Below, piece after piece: positions 1 to 7,858 of a DNA stretch of 17,087 bases; positions within the stretch are counted from its first letter, which is position 1; every line of letters starts with the position of its first letter. This stretch comes from CAZKXU01 sp964556665 (GTDB taxonomy: Bacteria > Bdellovibrionota_C > UBA2361 > CAZKXU01). The stretch is from contig CAZKXU010000076.1 in the NCBI GenBank assembly GCA_964556665.1, positions 1-17,087 of the forward strand, in the 5' to 3' direction. The position numbers and the translations under genes are program-made. Below the pieces are notes generated by a model, which saw only the letters and a program-made list of their open reading frames with translations, was not told where the DNA came from and made no database searches.

Positions 1-124
1 CCATAAGCTGCCGCATCGTACCGCGACTTAAGCGTAGATGGGTTCCGTTATGCTCAAGCTCGAACTCGGTAACATCATTCTGCTTTAATATACTTATAAT
101 TTCCTGAAGTTCTTTTATATCCAT
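1..124 (-). CDS. accB: Acetyl-CoA carboxylase biotin carboxyl carrier protein, N-terminal part (cut by window edge)
   Basis: Reading leftwards from the ATG at 122-124 gives 41 codons beginning MDIKELQEIISILKQNDVTE, followed by FELEHNGTHLRLSRG, then the sequence runs off the window. AccB proteins typically start with a short helix of the MD(L/I)(R/K)xIxxLI type followed by a 'xxEhExxGxxhRhSRx' strand pair, which matches. The biotinyl-lysine domain would lie outside the window. An in-frame TAA two codons upstream fixes this ATG as the first possible start; no clear Shine-Dalgarno is seen. AccB carries biotin between the carboxylase and carboxyltransferase subunits in the first step of fatty-acid synthesis. 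It lies 68 bp downstream of the TPR gene on the same strand and is probably co-transcribed with it; accC would be expected next. The identification rests on the N-terminal segment only. Confidence 0.75.
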   Translation of the reverse strand, partial: MDIKELQEIISILKQNDVTEFELEHNGTHLRLSRGTMRQLM

Positions 125-192
125 AGGTTATAGGAGTATGCCACAGAAAAGAGGTAATTTCCAGTGCTATGGGAAGCTGCTCAATGACCGTT

Positions 193-570
193 TTATTTCT
201 CCAGATCCTCTAACGTTTCTACCTCGAACTCACCCTCGGCTAAAATTCGGTCGGTTGAATTATCAGGTGAGGTCGTAGCATATCCAAGAGCAATTAGAAG
301 TTTTCTGAGCTCCTCATTGTCAGGAAGCTCCTGAATCAAGAGCTCTAGCTCCCGTACAGCAAACGGGGTAAACCCCATATCGTAGTAAGTTCGAGCAAGT
401 GTTAATCGCCCCTTATGACAACCAGGATTATGTGAAAGTCCACTGAGTGAAACCTGAAGTGCCTGAGAGAAGTCCAGTCTCGTTCTAAAGATTTCAGCCA
501 GGTCGGCGAATACTGAGTTCCCAGGATCGGATTCTAAAATTGCTCTATACTCATCAGGTGTTAGTGTCAT
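193..570 (-). CDS. Small tetratricopeptide-repeat protein
   Basis: This 125-residue cytoplasmic protein has no signal peptide or membrane span. Residues about 18-50 and 51-84 form two degenerate TPR-like helix pairs: the first contains FADLAEIFRTRLDFSQAL, the second LTLARTYYDMGFTPFAVREL, with typical small/aromatic spacing and the PDNEEL turn between helices. The tail (from about residue 96) is acidic and probably disordered. TPR proteins act as protein-protein interaction scaffolds; no partner can be named. A longer reading frame reaches 615, but its first 15 codons run into a palindromic repeat (587-662). I therefore prefer the ATG at 568-570, preceded by a purine-rich stretch (AAAGAGAAGG). 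The gene sits between a lipoprotein gene and accB, all on the minus strand. Confidence 0.7.
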   Translation of the reverse strand: MTLTPDEYRAILESDPGNSVFADLAEIFRTRLDFSQALQVSLSGLSHNPGCHKGRLTLARTYYDMGFTPFAVRELELLIQELPDNEELRKLLIALGYATTSPDNSTDRILAEGEFEVETLEDLEK

Positions 571-586
571 ACCTTCTCTTTCACTA

Positions 587-662
587 ACTGGGACCGCTGG
601 CTTCCAGCCCGCCACGCAGTAGCATACAATTCTTTAGTTAGCTGAAGGCGAGCGGTCCCAGT
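587..662. repeat. Palindromic intergenic repeat, family A, copy 1
   Basis: The outer 12 bases, ACTGGGACCGCT (587-598), are perfectly complemented by AGCGGTCCCAGT (651-662). Pairing continues imperfectly inward through GGCTTCCAGC and GCTGAAGGCG, with a loop of roughly 25-40 nt. The arms resemble the copies at 10151-10226 and 13574-13645. It sits between the lipoprotein gene and the TPR gene. No U-tract follows on either strand, so it is not a canonical intrinsic terminator. Confidence 0.85.
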
Positions 663-687
663 AGATTTATATAGTACCAGCTCACGA

Positions 688-1710
688 TCAAGTACAATTA
701 TTTAGGTGTGTCAGCAATACTGAAACAGTTGCAGAGAAACTAACGGCATCACCAGATTCATTCGATCCGAAGAAGGTAAATGTTACATTTCTTGCCCCCT
801 GTGGGATAGTTGAGGAGCGCCCAACGTATGTCTTGCCTCCTGAACCATCACCATCTATCCAAACATGACTAATAGTTGCCGAGCCATTAGCGGTTCCATT
901 GAAAGGCGGTATGAAAACGTTTGCACTAAAAGTCGTTGATGTATATGTAGCAGTAGAGGTCCCATCAGCCTCCGGTACCGAGAATGTAACACCTGTAATA
1001 GTAACACCTGAACTAGTAGAATTTAGAATCGTTGCTATATATGTATTAATTGTAAATGGCTCCGGATCAATAGTGGACGTATCGCCATCGCAGTCACTTA
1101 TCTGACTAATATCAATAGCTAGAGTATCCTCCCCTACATCCTGGACTGTAAGCGATTCAACCCTAAGACCAGTGTCAATATCAGAGCCGCCGGGTATACC
1201 GTCATCAGATCCGCTCACACCCCCACCACTACCAAGACCTCTTCCACCTGCACCTGGAAAACCGAGGAACCCTTCAGGGGTATCCCCACTACATTTAACC
1301 GTAACAAATTTTGTCCTATTTGCTGCTGTACAGGCCATCTCAAAGCTGCCTCTAGATTCACAGCCATATAGCCCGCTTATAAATCCATTGCTACTTGTAA
1401 CCTCGAATCTGGTAGTAGGTTCTATCAAGGCAACACCCAGCTCAGTATCACAAGCTACCTTAATATTCGGCACAGGTTGGTTAAGCGCATCAAAAACACG
1501 CACAGTAAATCCGGAAGTTTCACCAACTCCCAAAATCTCATCGTTTATCTCTATAGTTATACCTCCGGTATTGGAGTCTGTCGGCACAAAGCCGCTTTCA
1601 GAAAAATCGGCCTCTCCGCCACTTGTGCTTCCACCGCTACAGGCTGCGAGAAAAAGCGCCAAAAGAGACACTGCAAACCATTCTTTTCTAATAAACATGG
1701 CAATTCTCAT
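688..1710 (-). CDS. Putative outer-membrane lipoprotein with Ig-like (Big-1-type) domain
   Basis: The 340-residue product starts with a lipoprotein signal peptide: basic n-region, a hydrophobic core and the lipobox LAAC with the acylated cysteine at residue 24. The +2 residue is Ser, which predicts sorting to the outer membrane. Residues about 47-145 look like a bacterial Ig-like/Big-1 domain (GETSGFTVRVFDALNQPVPN, a strand-rich region with three or four cysteines). A Gly/Ser-rich hinge (about 146-180) leads to a second beta-rich, Thr/Ser-rich domain (181-340). Function is unknown. The gene begins 28 bp after the preceding lipoprotein gene, so it is probably the last gene of the pilQ transcript. 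Two in-frame ATGs (1708-1710 and 1696-1698) are possible, neither with a strong Shine-Dalgarno; both leave the signal peptide intact. Confidence 0.75.
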   Translation of the reverse strand: MRIAMFIRKEWFAVSLLALFLAACSGGSTSGGEADFSESGFVPTDSNTGGITIEINDEILGVGETSGFTVRVFDALNQPVPNIKVACDTELGVALIEPTTRFEVTSSNGFISGLYGCESRGSFEMACTAANRTKFVTVKCSGDTPEGFLGFPGAGGRGLGSGGGVSGSDDGIPGGSDIDTGLRVESLTVQDVGEDTLAIDISQISDCDGDTSTIDPEPFTINTYIATILNSTSSGVTITGVTFSVPEADGTSTATYTSTTFSANVFIPPFNGTANGSATISHVWIDGDGSGGKTYVGRSSTIPQGARNVTFTFFGSNESGDAVSFSATVSVLLTHLNNCT

Positions 1711-1738
1711 TAAAAGTATTAAAAACTAAATCAAAACC

Positions 1739-2446
1739 TTAATCATCTGATGGATCAAACTCTACCGTATTAACCTCAGTATCATGTCTAAAAATAACAG
1801 TGATATCCACCTCATTCGTATCTACACTATCACCAGCTGATGTGATTCCGTTTATGTAAGAGGTAACTACCATTGAGAACGGTGGATCCGGTAGCCTAGA
1901 GCGGTTTAGGTTAACCCATTCTACAATCTCCGTAGGAACTAATGGCAGTCCTTGGAAACTAGCATTACCAGGAGTTGCTTCATCAGCAGCAAAGGCAGGT
2001 GGCAAGCTTGAATCAAATGGCTGTTCGGCATTGCCCCCAGTTACCACGGAAGGTCCGACTACATTTCCTGCAGCTACACTGGTAGATGGTGGCTGAACCT
2101 CAGCACCTTGAATATAGAAGGAGTGGAATAACCTACGAACACGAATGAACTGTCCCGTCAGATTATTTTGGACACCGGCATATGCATAAAAACCACCCGC
2201 GAAAAAGCCTGCCTGATCCTCATCTTCATCCGTAGCTTCCGGCTGCGGATCGAATGGAATACTGACGATCGAGATTCCCTGTGGCAAAGTAGTACTGCCA
2301 GAAGCAGGAGCCTCATTGTACCAGCCTGTAAAGGTGAATGTGACACCCTGATCATTGTTTGTACCGCTACCACCACCTCCGCAGCTAATCAAAGTTGAAA
2401 GTATAATAACCGCTACAATCCTAACGCCAAACTTGCCAATTTTCAT
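1739..2446 (-). CDS. Putative lipoprotein of unknown function downstream of pilQ
   Basis: The product is 235 residues. I chose the ATG at 2444-2446 because AGGAG (2454-2458) lies exactly 7 bp upstream. A longer frame from 2488 has no such site and would put a charged 14-residue extension ahead of the signal peptide. From this start the signal peptide is MKIGKFGVRIVAVIILSTLI with lipobox LISC (Cys22) and +2 Gly, so outer-membrane lipidation is likely. A Gly/Ser/Asn linker follows. The mature part is beta-rich with many prolines and matches no family I recognise. It lies 50 bp after the pilQ stop and 28 bp before the next lipoprotein gene, so a role with the pilus secretin is plausible but unproven. 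Confidence 0.7.
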   Translation of the reverse strand: MKIGKFGVRIVAVIILSTLISCGGGGSGTNNDQGVTFTFTGWYNEAPASGSTTLPQGISIVSIPFDPQPEATDEDEDQAGFFAGGFYAYAGVQNNLTGQFIRVRRLFHSFYIQGAEVQPPSTSVAAGNVVGPSVVTGGNAEQPFDSSLPPAFAADEATPGNASFQGLPLVPTEIVEWVNLNRSRLPDPPFSMVVTSYINGITSAGDSVDTNEVDITVIFRHDTEVNTVEFDPSDD

Positions 2447-2453
2447 ATTCTTA

Positions 2454-2458
2454 CTCCT
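2454..2458 (-). promoter_or_regulatory. Ribosome binding site fixing the lipoprotein start at 2446
   Basis: AGGAG on the minus strand, spaced 7 bp from the ATG at 2446. It decides between this start and the longer frame beginning at 2488. Confidence 0.75.
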
Positions 2459-2496
2459 AAACCTGTTACACGGAAGAATCCTCTTCAACCGCTATA

Positions 2497-5091
2497 TTAC
2501 CCATTCATCTTCATCGACGCATCGTCAAAACTTCCCTCAACTATACGTGGCGTAATAAAGAAAATAAGCTCCTCATCACTGTTATCAACCTTTAGATTTC
2601 TAAACATATGGCCAACTACCGGAATATCTTTAAGAAAAGGCACCCCAGAGATAGTATCTAGATCTGTTATCTTATATATTCCGCCTAGTGCGAAGGTCTG
2701 TCCGCTAGATACAAGGACGGTGGATGTCGCACTTCTCTCAATTTCACTCGGTATTCCATCAACTGTCTGACTACCCAAGGTACTGGATTTAGCGTTGATA
2801 TCTAACAGAACGTAGTAATCTGGAGATGCCTGCGGTGTAACATCTAAGGTGATGCCAACTTCGAATGTCTCAAAAGCCGAGCTACCACCGCCGCTAGTAC
2901 TGCCACCTGCTCCACCCTGAACAATACTCGTACCGCTATCAGGTGTTTTTACACGGAACTTCTCAACGCTCTTAATCTGCGCCTGCTTGTTATTGATTGT
3001 TGCAACCGATGGACGGCTAATAATCCTTCCACGTCCTTCGCTTTCCAAGGCCGAGATGCGAGCATCAAGGCTACGGGAACCATCAGCACTATCGAAAAGA
3101 AGATTTACTGCAGATCCACCCACCGCAGATACTGCTGCTGGGAACGCGCTGCCGATAGTACTCCCTGGCGCCAGGCCTCCTCCAATTGAGACAGAGTTCG
3201 GAAAATTATTCCCTGTTGCATTCCCGGTAGCCGGTGACTGTATGTACTCAAAGCCCAACTCCATACCAAGATCTCTTAGAAGATCCCTGGTGGCCTCAAG
3301 AATCTGAGTCTCGAGAAGCACCTGCGGCGTACGAAGATCAATCTTCGCAACAAGCTCTGCTACGTTACGAATACCCTTGCCGATATCTTTAATAATCAAC
3401 TGATTACTGCGTTCATCTACCGCTATAGATCCACGCTCCGTAATTACAGTCTCGGAAAGCGCTTTTAGATCTGAGGCTTTCGCATAACTTATGCGAATAT
3501 ATCGAACCTGCAAGGGCTCAAGCTCCTCCTCGGCTTGCTGAGCTTGCTTTAAAGCCTCTCTCTCTTTACGAAGTTTCTCTACTGGCGCAATGCGGATTAC
3601 ATTACCTTCCTGGACCTTATCTAAACCATTTGTTTTTAGAATTACATCTAGCGCCTGATCCCAAGGCACATCAATAAGCCGAAGAGTTACCTTGCCGGTG
3701 ACATCCTCGCTCGCAATAATATTTAAGTTTGAAACCTCTGCGATAATCCTAAGAGCGTTATCAATGTCGGTATCCTGAAGATCTAAGCTAATTAAACGCC
3801 CCGTATACTTAGGGCTCTCTTCAAGCAGAGCACTAAGCTCATCGACCGGAGGAGCCTCTCCCTCTGCTGGCTTTTCACCCTCTTTAACCTCTGCTTTAGG
3901 AGCTTCAGTGCTAGACGGGTCCTTTGCAGGCTCAGCTTCAGGATTCAACTGAGCCATCATCTCATCAGCTCCAGGCTCTCCTGCCAGCACCTCAATACGT
4001 CCTGCTTTTGCCTTGGCGACTAATGGCGTGTTATCTTGAGAGAATATTCTGAGTAAAACATCCTCCCCCTGAGCTACAGGCCTAACTGATCTAATCACAC
4101 CACTGCTAGGAGGCGAAACGATCGTCTGCATCGCCATTTCATCAAGCTTGGTATTTTCAAGCTTTAAAACATACTCAGATGGAGCTGTACGCTTAAGACT
4201 ATAGGCTCCGGCAGAGGTGACATTAGCAATTAACATATTGCCGCCATTCTCAGTGCGCTCCAAATTGAAAGAGGTAAGGTGTGGGGAGATCTCTTTCTCG
4301 ACACCCGCAACTACTGCCTGCTCTTTGATAGGAGCCCTGTTTTCAACTAGGTTATTATGCTCCTCCTTGGAAGCATCTTCGTCAGCATGTCGATCCTCTG
4401 TGTCGCTATTTTCTGTAGACGAACTACTTGCGCTCTCTAACTTAGCGCCATGAGGTGCGTGATCATCACGGGTCTCATCAGCTGCTTTTTCCTCTTCGTT
4501 AAGCACACCTTCAACCTTAGCTGCGTCAGCATCCCCAAAGCTCTGACTGTCTGGAGCGAAAGCAGCCTTAACTGGAGCTGCCTTAGTTAACGTAACTAAG
4601 ATCTTACCATCAACGGTTTCTACCTGATGAGTCGCTGCACCAAGCGGATCTGCAACGATATCTAGTACGATTCTACTTTTGTCGGCATGGGCACCGAGCC
4701 TCACACTGGAAACTAGATTAGATTCGGTAACTGGAAGTGTTCGATTTGATTTGGATGGCTGGCCAAGCAGATCTAACACAAGCCGATCAGGTGAGGATAT
4801 TCTTGTGACATTAAACTCAGGATTATCGACCCCTGTGGAGATCAGAAAACGACTAATCTCGTTGTTTGCCTCAAGCTCAATCCCGATGTTGCCGGAGACG
4901 CTAGGGAGTAAGCTCACTCTATTGAGCGATCCCTCATCAGGAGCAGGACCAGATCCTTCGAGCATGCTCTGAGAAGCCCCTTGATAAGTAGTAATATCTT
5001 CATCAGGCGTGTAGTTGCCTCCTGAACAGGCTACTAATAAAAGCGATGAAGCTAAAAGAAAATTCCGCGACAATAAAGCGGCACGATTCAT
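2497..5091 (-). CDS. pilQ: Type IV pilus secretin PilQ with lipoprotein signal peptide
   Basis: The 864-residue product is the outer-membrane channel through which the type IV pilus passes. Order of domains: lipoprotein signal peptide with lipobox LVAC (Cys22, +2 Ser); AMIN-type domain (about 66-170); long acidic, low-complexity linker (175-265); second AMIN-type domain (about 270-370); Pro/Glu/Lys linker; secretin N0/STN domain (about 430-505, LISLDLQDTDIDNALRIIAE); N1 domain (about 525-590); and the secretin barrel, with the end motif ELIFFITPRIVEG. AMIN domains bind peptidoglycan in other secretins. The ATG at 5089-5091 is preceded by GGAG at 7 bp. A frame extending to 5124 adds 11 residues ahead of the signal and lacks such a site. 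PilQ proteins more often have an ordinary signal peptide and need a pilotin; a lipidated secretin could anchor itself, as HxcQ does. No pilP lies upstream. Confidence 0.93.
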   Translation of the reverse strand: MNRAALLSRNFLLASSLLLVACSGGNYTPDEDITTYQGASQSMLEGSGPAPDEGSLNRVSLLPSVSGNIGIELEANNEISRFLISTGVDNPEFNVTRISSPDRLVLDLLGQPSKSNRTLPVTESNLVSSVRLGAHADKSRIVLDIVADPLGAATHQVETVDGKILVTLTKAAPVKAAFAPDSQSFGDADAAKVEGVLNEEEKAADETRDDHAPHGAKLESASSSSTENSDTEDRHADEDASKEEHNNLVENRAPIKEQAVVAGVEKEISPHLTSFNLERTENGGNMLIANVTSAGAYSLKRTAPSEYVLKLENTKLDEMAMQTIVSPPSSGVIRSVRPVAQGEDVLLRIFSQDNTPLVAKAKAGRIEVLAGEPGADEMMAQLNPEAEPAKDPSSTEAPKAEVKEGEKPAEGEAPPVDELSALLEESPKYTGRLISLDLQDTDIDNALRIIAEVSNLNIIASEDVTGKVTLRLIDVPWDQALDVILKTNGLDKVQEGNVIRIAPVEKLRKEREALKQAQQAEEELEPLQVRYIRISYAKASDLKALSETVITERGSIAVDERSNQLIIKDIGKGIRNVAELVAKIDLRTPQVLLETQILEATRDLLRDLGMELGFEYIQSPATGNATGNNFPNSVSIGGGLAPGSTIGSAFPAAVSAVGGSAVNLLFDSADGSRSLDARISALESEGRGRIISRPSVATINNKQAQIKSVEKFRVKTPDSGTSIVQGGAGGSTSGGGSSAFETFEVGITLDVTPQASPDYYVLLDINAKSSTLGSQTVDGIPSEIERSATSTVLVSSGQTFALGGIYKITDLDTISGVPFLKDIPVVGHMFRNLKVDNSDEELIFFITPRIVEGSFDDASMKMNG

Positions 5092-5098
5092 GGAACAT

Positions 5099-5102
5099 CT
5101 CC
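5099..5102 (-). promoter_or_regulatory. pilQ: Ribosome binding site fixing the pilQ start
   Basis: GGAG on the minus strand, 7 bp upstream of the ATG at 5091. It supports the start that places the lipobox cysteine at residue 22. Confidence 0.75.
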
Positions 5103-5247
5103 AAATATTAAAAACCGTGTCCAATAAGACGCTAATTCTAGTTAACAGATTCTAAAATTATCGAGGGCACCAACGGCAGAAACCTCTTTTTCTTATCAAA
5201 CACAAAACTGCAATAACGGAACAAACCTCTAAATGCTACTACTAAGG

Positions 5248-5274
5248 ATTAAAGCGTATCCAAATTTCTGTCAA
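5248..5274 (-). promoter_or_regulatory. Candidate sigma70-type promoter for pilQ
   Basis: On the minus strand a perfect -35 box TTGACA (5269-5274) is followed after a 15-bp spacer by TTTAAT (5248-5253, 5/6 to TATAAT). The spacer is shorter than the usual 16-18 bp. The site lies in the 250-bp gap between pilO and pilQ and would give a 5' leader of about 150 nt. It would allow pilQ and the lipoprotein genes to be expressed separately from pilMNO. Confidence 0.4.
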
Positions 5275-5341
5275 TGCCCCTTTTATGGGAGACGATCCAG
5301 CTCCGCAGATATATCGCCGTTTAATACAATAGAACAAGCGA

Positions 5342-5956
5342 TTATTTTCTCTTCTTTGCATCGCCTGCAATTACCTTCTTACGCTCGTCCTCATCTAGAT
5401 ACCTAAAGGTAGTTGCTATACAGGCAACCTTAAGTTGCATGTCTTCACCTGTAGTTTTAGGCTCATTTATTGTAATTCTATTGATATTTACAATACGAGG
5501 TAGTTGTCCAACTTCATCAAAAAAAGTGGCTACCTGATGAAATGTCCCGAGCACCGCTATTTCAACCGGGACCTCTGCATAGAATTCCCGAAAGTTCTCT
5601 GCTTTTGGCTTGAAGAGCGGCACCTCTAATCCTGAATCACGCGCCAGATCGGAGATTTTAGATAGTAGCTCTGGAATCTGCTTCTGATCAGGCAACTCAG
5701 CAAGAGCAAACTTAAGTTTAACATCAAGCTCTTTTACTTGTGCTTTAAAACGCCCAAGATTAGCTGCAATCCTCTCCTCTTGAGAAATTTCAGTATTTAA
5801 ACCTTCAACCTTCTCCTCAAGCTGTGCTATCTCCTCTAGTGTAGGGCCGTATAGATAGGTCCAGAATATAAATACTACGAAACCGATAGATGCGGCCCAG
5901 AATACCCCTTTCTGCCAACCAGGACGGTCCATGATCTGTTCTAATACTGGGTTCAT
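5342..5956 (-). CDS. pilO: Type IV pilus inner-membrane alignment protein PilO
   Basis: The 204-residue product has a short cytoplasmic N-terminus, one membrane span (about residues 18-36, VFWAASIGFVVFIFWTYLY), a periplasmic coiled coil (about 40-80) and a C-terminal ferredoxin-like domain with the segment VPVEIAVLGTFHQVATFFDE that is typical of PilO. It pairs with PilN in the inner membrane to connect the cytoplasmic PilM ring to the secretin. Its ATG overlaps the pilN stop (ATGA, 5953-5956), so translation is coupled. In most pil operons pilP follows; here a 250-bp gap and then pilQ follow instead. Confidence 0.92.
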   Translation of the reverse strand: MNPVLEQIMDRPGWQKGVFWAASIGFVVFIFWTYLYGPTLEEIAQLEEKVEGLNTEISQEERIAANLGRFKAQVKELDVKLKFALAELPDQKQIPELLSKISDLARDSGLEVPLFKPKAENFREFYAEVPVEIAVLGTFHQVATFFDEVGQLPRIVNINRITINEPKTTGEDMQLKVACIATTFRYLDEDERKKVIAGDAKKRK

Positions 5957-6588
5957 CCTTCTCCTGCCTTTTGTGCTGTAGCAGGCTTTGCGGCTGCCGG
6001 CGCAGCTGCCGGTTTTGTATTTTCTTCTGCAGCATTACGCTCGAATTTGCCTGCGTAACTAACCTTAGTGTTGATAGTAAAATTCTTGATTTTTACACCC
6101 AGATGAGTTTCTAGTTTTGTTTCAATCAGGTCTACGCCACTAAAATAATCAGAGCTCTCTAGGTTCTTCATCAATATCGCGATAGTTTGATTATCTACGG
6201 CACTGCCTTTAATTGAAAAAGAGTCCCCTCTCTCATTAACTTCATGCATCCAGCTCTTGTCCGGAAGCGACATATTGAGATCGTCCAATACACGCACAGG
6301 GCCGTTCTTGCTCTTTTTTAAGGTCGCTATTACCGCAAGCTTGTCGTGCAGCTCCTTCTTCTTTGTCTCTAATCCTGCTACTTCACTTGTAATCTTTTTT
6401 AACTGAGTAAGCCTTCCTTCAAGCCGCTCTATCTCGGACTGATGCCGCCCTATTGTAGAGCTGACTGAGGTGTAGACAAAAAAGCATATGCCTACCGTTA
6501 AGCCTATTGATGCTATATAACCGGCAATTATTAGATTTGCCGTGTTATCAATCGCTGTATCATCTCCTAAGAGGTTAATTTTTATCAT
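5953..6588 (-). CDS. pilN: Type IV pilus inner-membrane protein PilN
   Basis: The 211-residue product starts with MIKINLLGDD, the short cytoplasmic 'INLL' motif that docks into a groove of PilM. A membrane span (about 18-41) and a periplasmic coiled coil (about 46-95) follow. The compact domain (about 99-180) has the PilN-type pattern LDDLNMSLPDKSWMHEV. The last 25 residues are an Ala/Pro/Lys-rich tail, probably disordered. The gene overlaps pilM by ATGA at its start and pilO by ATGA at its end. Confidence 0.93.
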   Translation of the reverse strand: MIKINLLGDDTAIDNTANLIIAGYIASIGLTVGICFFVYTSVSSTIGRHQSEIERLEGRLTQLKKITSEVAGLETKKKELHDKLAVIATLKKSKNGPVRVLDDLNMSLPDKSWMHEVNERGDSFSIKGSAVDNQTIAILMKNLESSDYFSGVDLIETKLETHLGVKIKNFTINTKVSYAGKFERNAAEENTKPAAAPAAAKPATAQKAGEG

Positions 6589-7679
6589 ACAAAGTCCGGA
6601 ATAATTTTATCTCCGGCCTCGCGAATCGCGAGTCCAACACACATTGACATAAGCGGCCCTACCTCACTCAGATAGTCCTTATCAAAACTATCGCTCACTG
6701 CGATCTCCTTCAGCGGATTCGCCAATAGACACTCGACGCCTGTTTTATCCGCCAACTCTTCGACTAGGCCTGGTAGCTGAGCCCCACCGCCGCTGAGAAC
6801 AACCATATCAAGCCCGTCACTCTCGCCCGTAGCACTCCAAAAAAAACTAAGCTGGCGATTGAGCTCTGAGGAAACATACTCAATATTTATATCAATAAGC
6901 TCCCTGACCGATGCAAATTGAGGATTCTGATCATCTTTTGATTTTTTTAGAGCCTCCGCCTGATCAAATGGTATACCTAGGCTTTCCGCTATAGTATCTG
7001 TAAGAGCCTTGCCACCAATCGGCAGATCTCCAGTAAAGAGTGAGGAACCTTTTTTGCAGATATTAATGCTGCTGAAGCGTGCTCCTATATTTACAAGCGC
7101 AACCGTCTTCTCTACAAATTCCGGGTAATTCGCCTCAAACATATTTTGCAAAGCAAAATAGTCAACATCAATGACTGCTGGCTGCAATCCTGCTAGAGAC
7201 AAGCTCTCTGTATAACTATCAAGAATTTCATTTTTTACTGCTACGACCAAGACATCAAGCTGGTTCTTGCCTGATTCGCCGATGATATGAAAATCTAGTT
7301 TTACCTGATCAACGTTGTGAGGAATAAAGTTTGATGCTTCAAAGTTTACATTTTGGCGTAGCTCGTCATAAGTCATACGCGGCATCTTTATACGTTTTGT
7401 AAAGACACTTGGACTAGGCATGCCGATTACAACACGCTTATCTGTGACTGAATTTGCCTCCATTACCGAAGAGATTGCTTCCGAGACTTTGTCAGTTTTT
7501 GAAATTACATTGTTAGTAAACAGCTCTCCGCCTAGTGGAGTATATCCAAGGTTCATAAGCCGGAGCTTATCTGAGCTTAGATCTAGTTCAACAAGCCTGA
7601 CACCATTTTGACCAATATCAATTGCGACTAATGTTTCAGTCTTAAAAAATAGATCCCGTATTTTTTGTATAGTTGACAT
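6585..7679 (-). CDS. pilM: Type IV pilus actin-like assembly protein PilM
   Basis: The 364-residue product is a cytoplasmic actin/FtsA-fold ATP-binding protein that forms a ring under the pilus machine and binds the PilN N-terminus. Visible signatures are the phosphate-1 motif AIDIGQNGVRLVEL (about residues 18-32), the IGMPSPSVFTKRIKMPRM segment typical of PilM, and the C-terminal nucleotide motif SGGGAQLPGL. Length is normal for the family. The Shine-Dalgarno is weak (AT-rich leader). It is the first gene of the minus-strand pil unit and diverges from priA across 179 bp. Confidence 0.94.
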   Translation of the reverse strand: MSTIQKIRDLFFKTETLVAIDIGQNGVRLVELDLSSDKLRLMNLGYTPLGGELFTNNVISKTDKVSEAISSVMEANSVTDKRVVIGMPSPSVFTKRIKMPRMTYDELRQNVNFEASNFIPHNVDQVKLDFHIIGESGKNQLDVLVVAVKNEILDSYTESLSLAGLQPAVIDVDYFALQNMFEANYPEFVEKTVALVNIGARFSSINICKKGSSLFTGDLPIGGKALTDTIAESLGIPFDQAEALKKSKDDQNPQFASVRELIDINIEYVSSELNRQLSFFWSATGESDGLDMVVLSGGGAQLPGLVEELADKTGVECLLANPLKEIAVSDSFDKDYLSEVGPLMSMCVGLAIREAGDKIIPDFV

Positions 7680-7790
7680 TTATTTATTTACCGTTCGATC
7701 CTACCGTATAGTAAGATGCTTAATCTCACAACATTCTGCAGTAATTCGTGCTATCATGCGACCTGAGATCTAAATTTCTTTGTATAAAAT

Positions 7791-7819
7791 TTGTAACATC
7801 GGTTTAGTTCAGCTAATAT
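7791..7819 (+). promoter_or_regulatory. Candidate promoter for priA
   Basis: TTGTAA (7791-7796, 4/6) and TAATAT (7814-7819, 4/6) are separated by the optimal 17 bp, about 40 bp upstream of the priA ATG. Both boxes are imperfect and the region is AT-rich, so chance matches are possible. No convincing promoter was found for pilM on the other strand of this gap. Confidence 0.35.
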
Positions 7820-7858
7820 TGTCTGGAATCATTAAATACGAAATATTGTTTTAATTAG

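Noticed and set aside
1172..1729. A 185-codon plus-strand frame opposite the Ig-like lipoprotein gene
   Set aside because: It is the shadow of the minus-strand lipoprotein gene, which has a signal peptide, lipobox and domain structure; the antisense peptide is Pro/Ser-rich with no start signal.
5125..5341. A remnant of pilP between pilO and pilQ
   Set aside because: I looked for a lipobox start or PilP-like beta segments on the minus strand and found none; the stretch is AT-rich with stops in the frames read.
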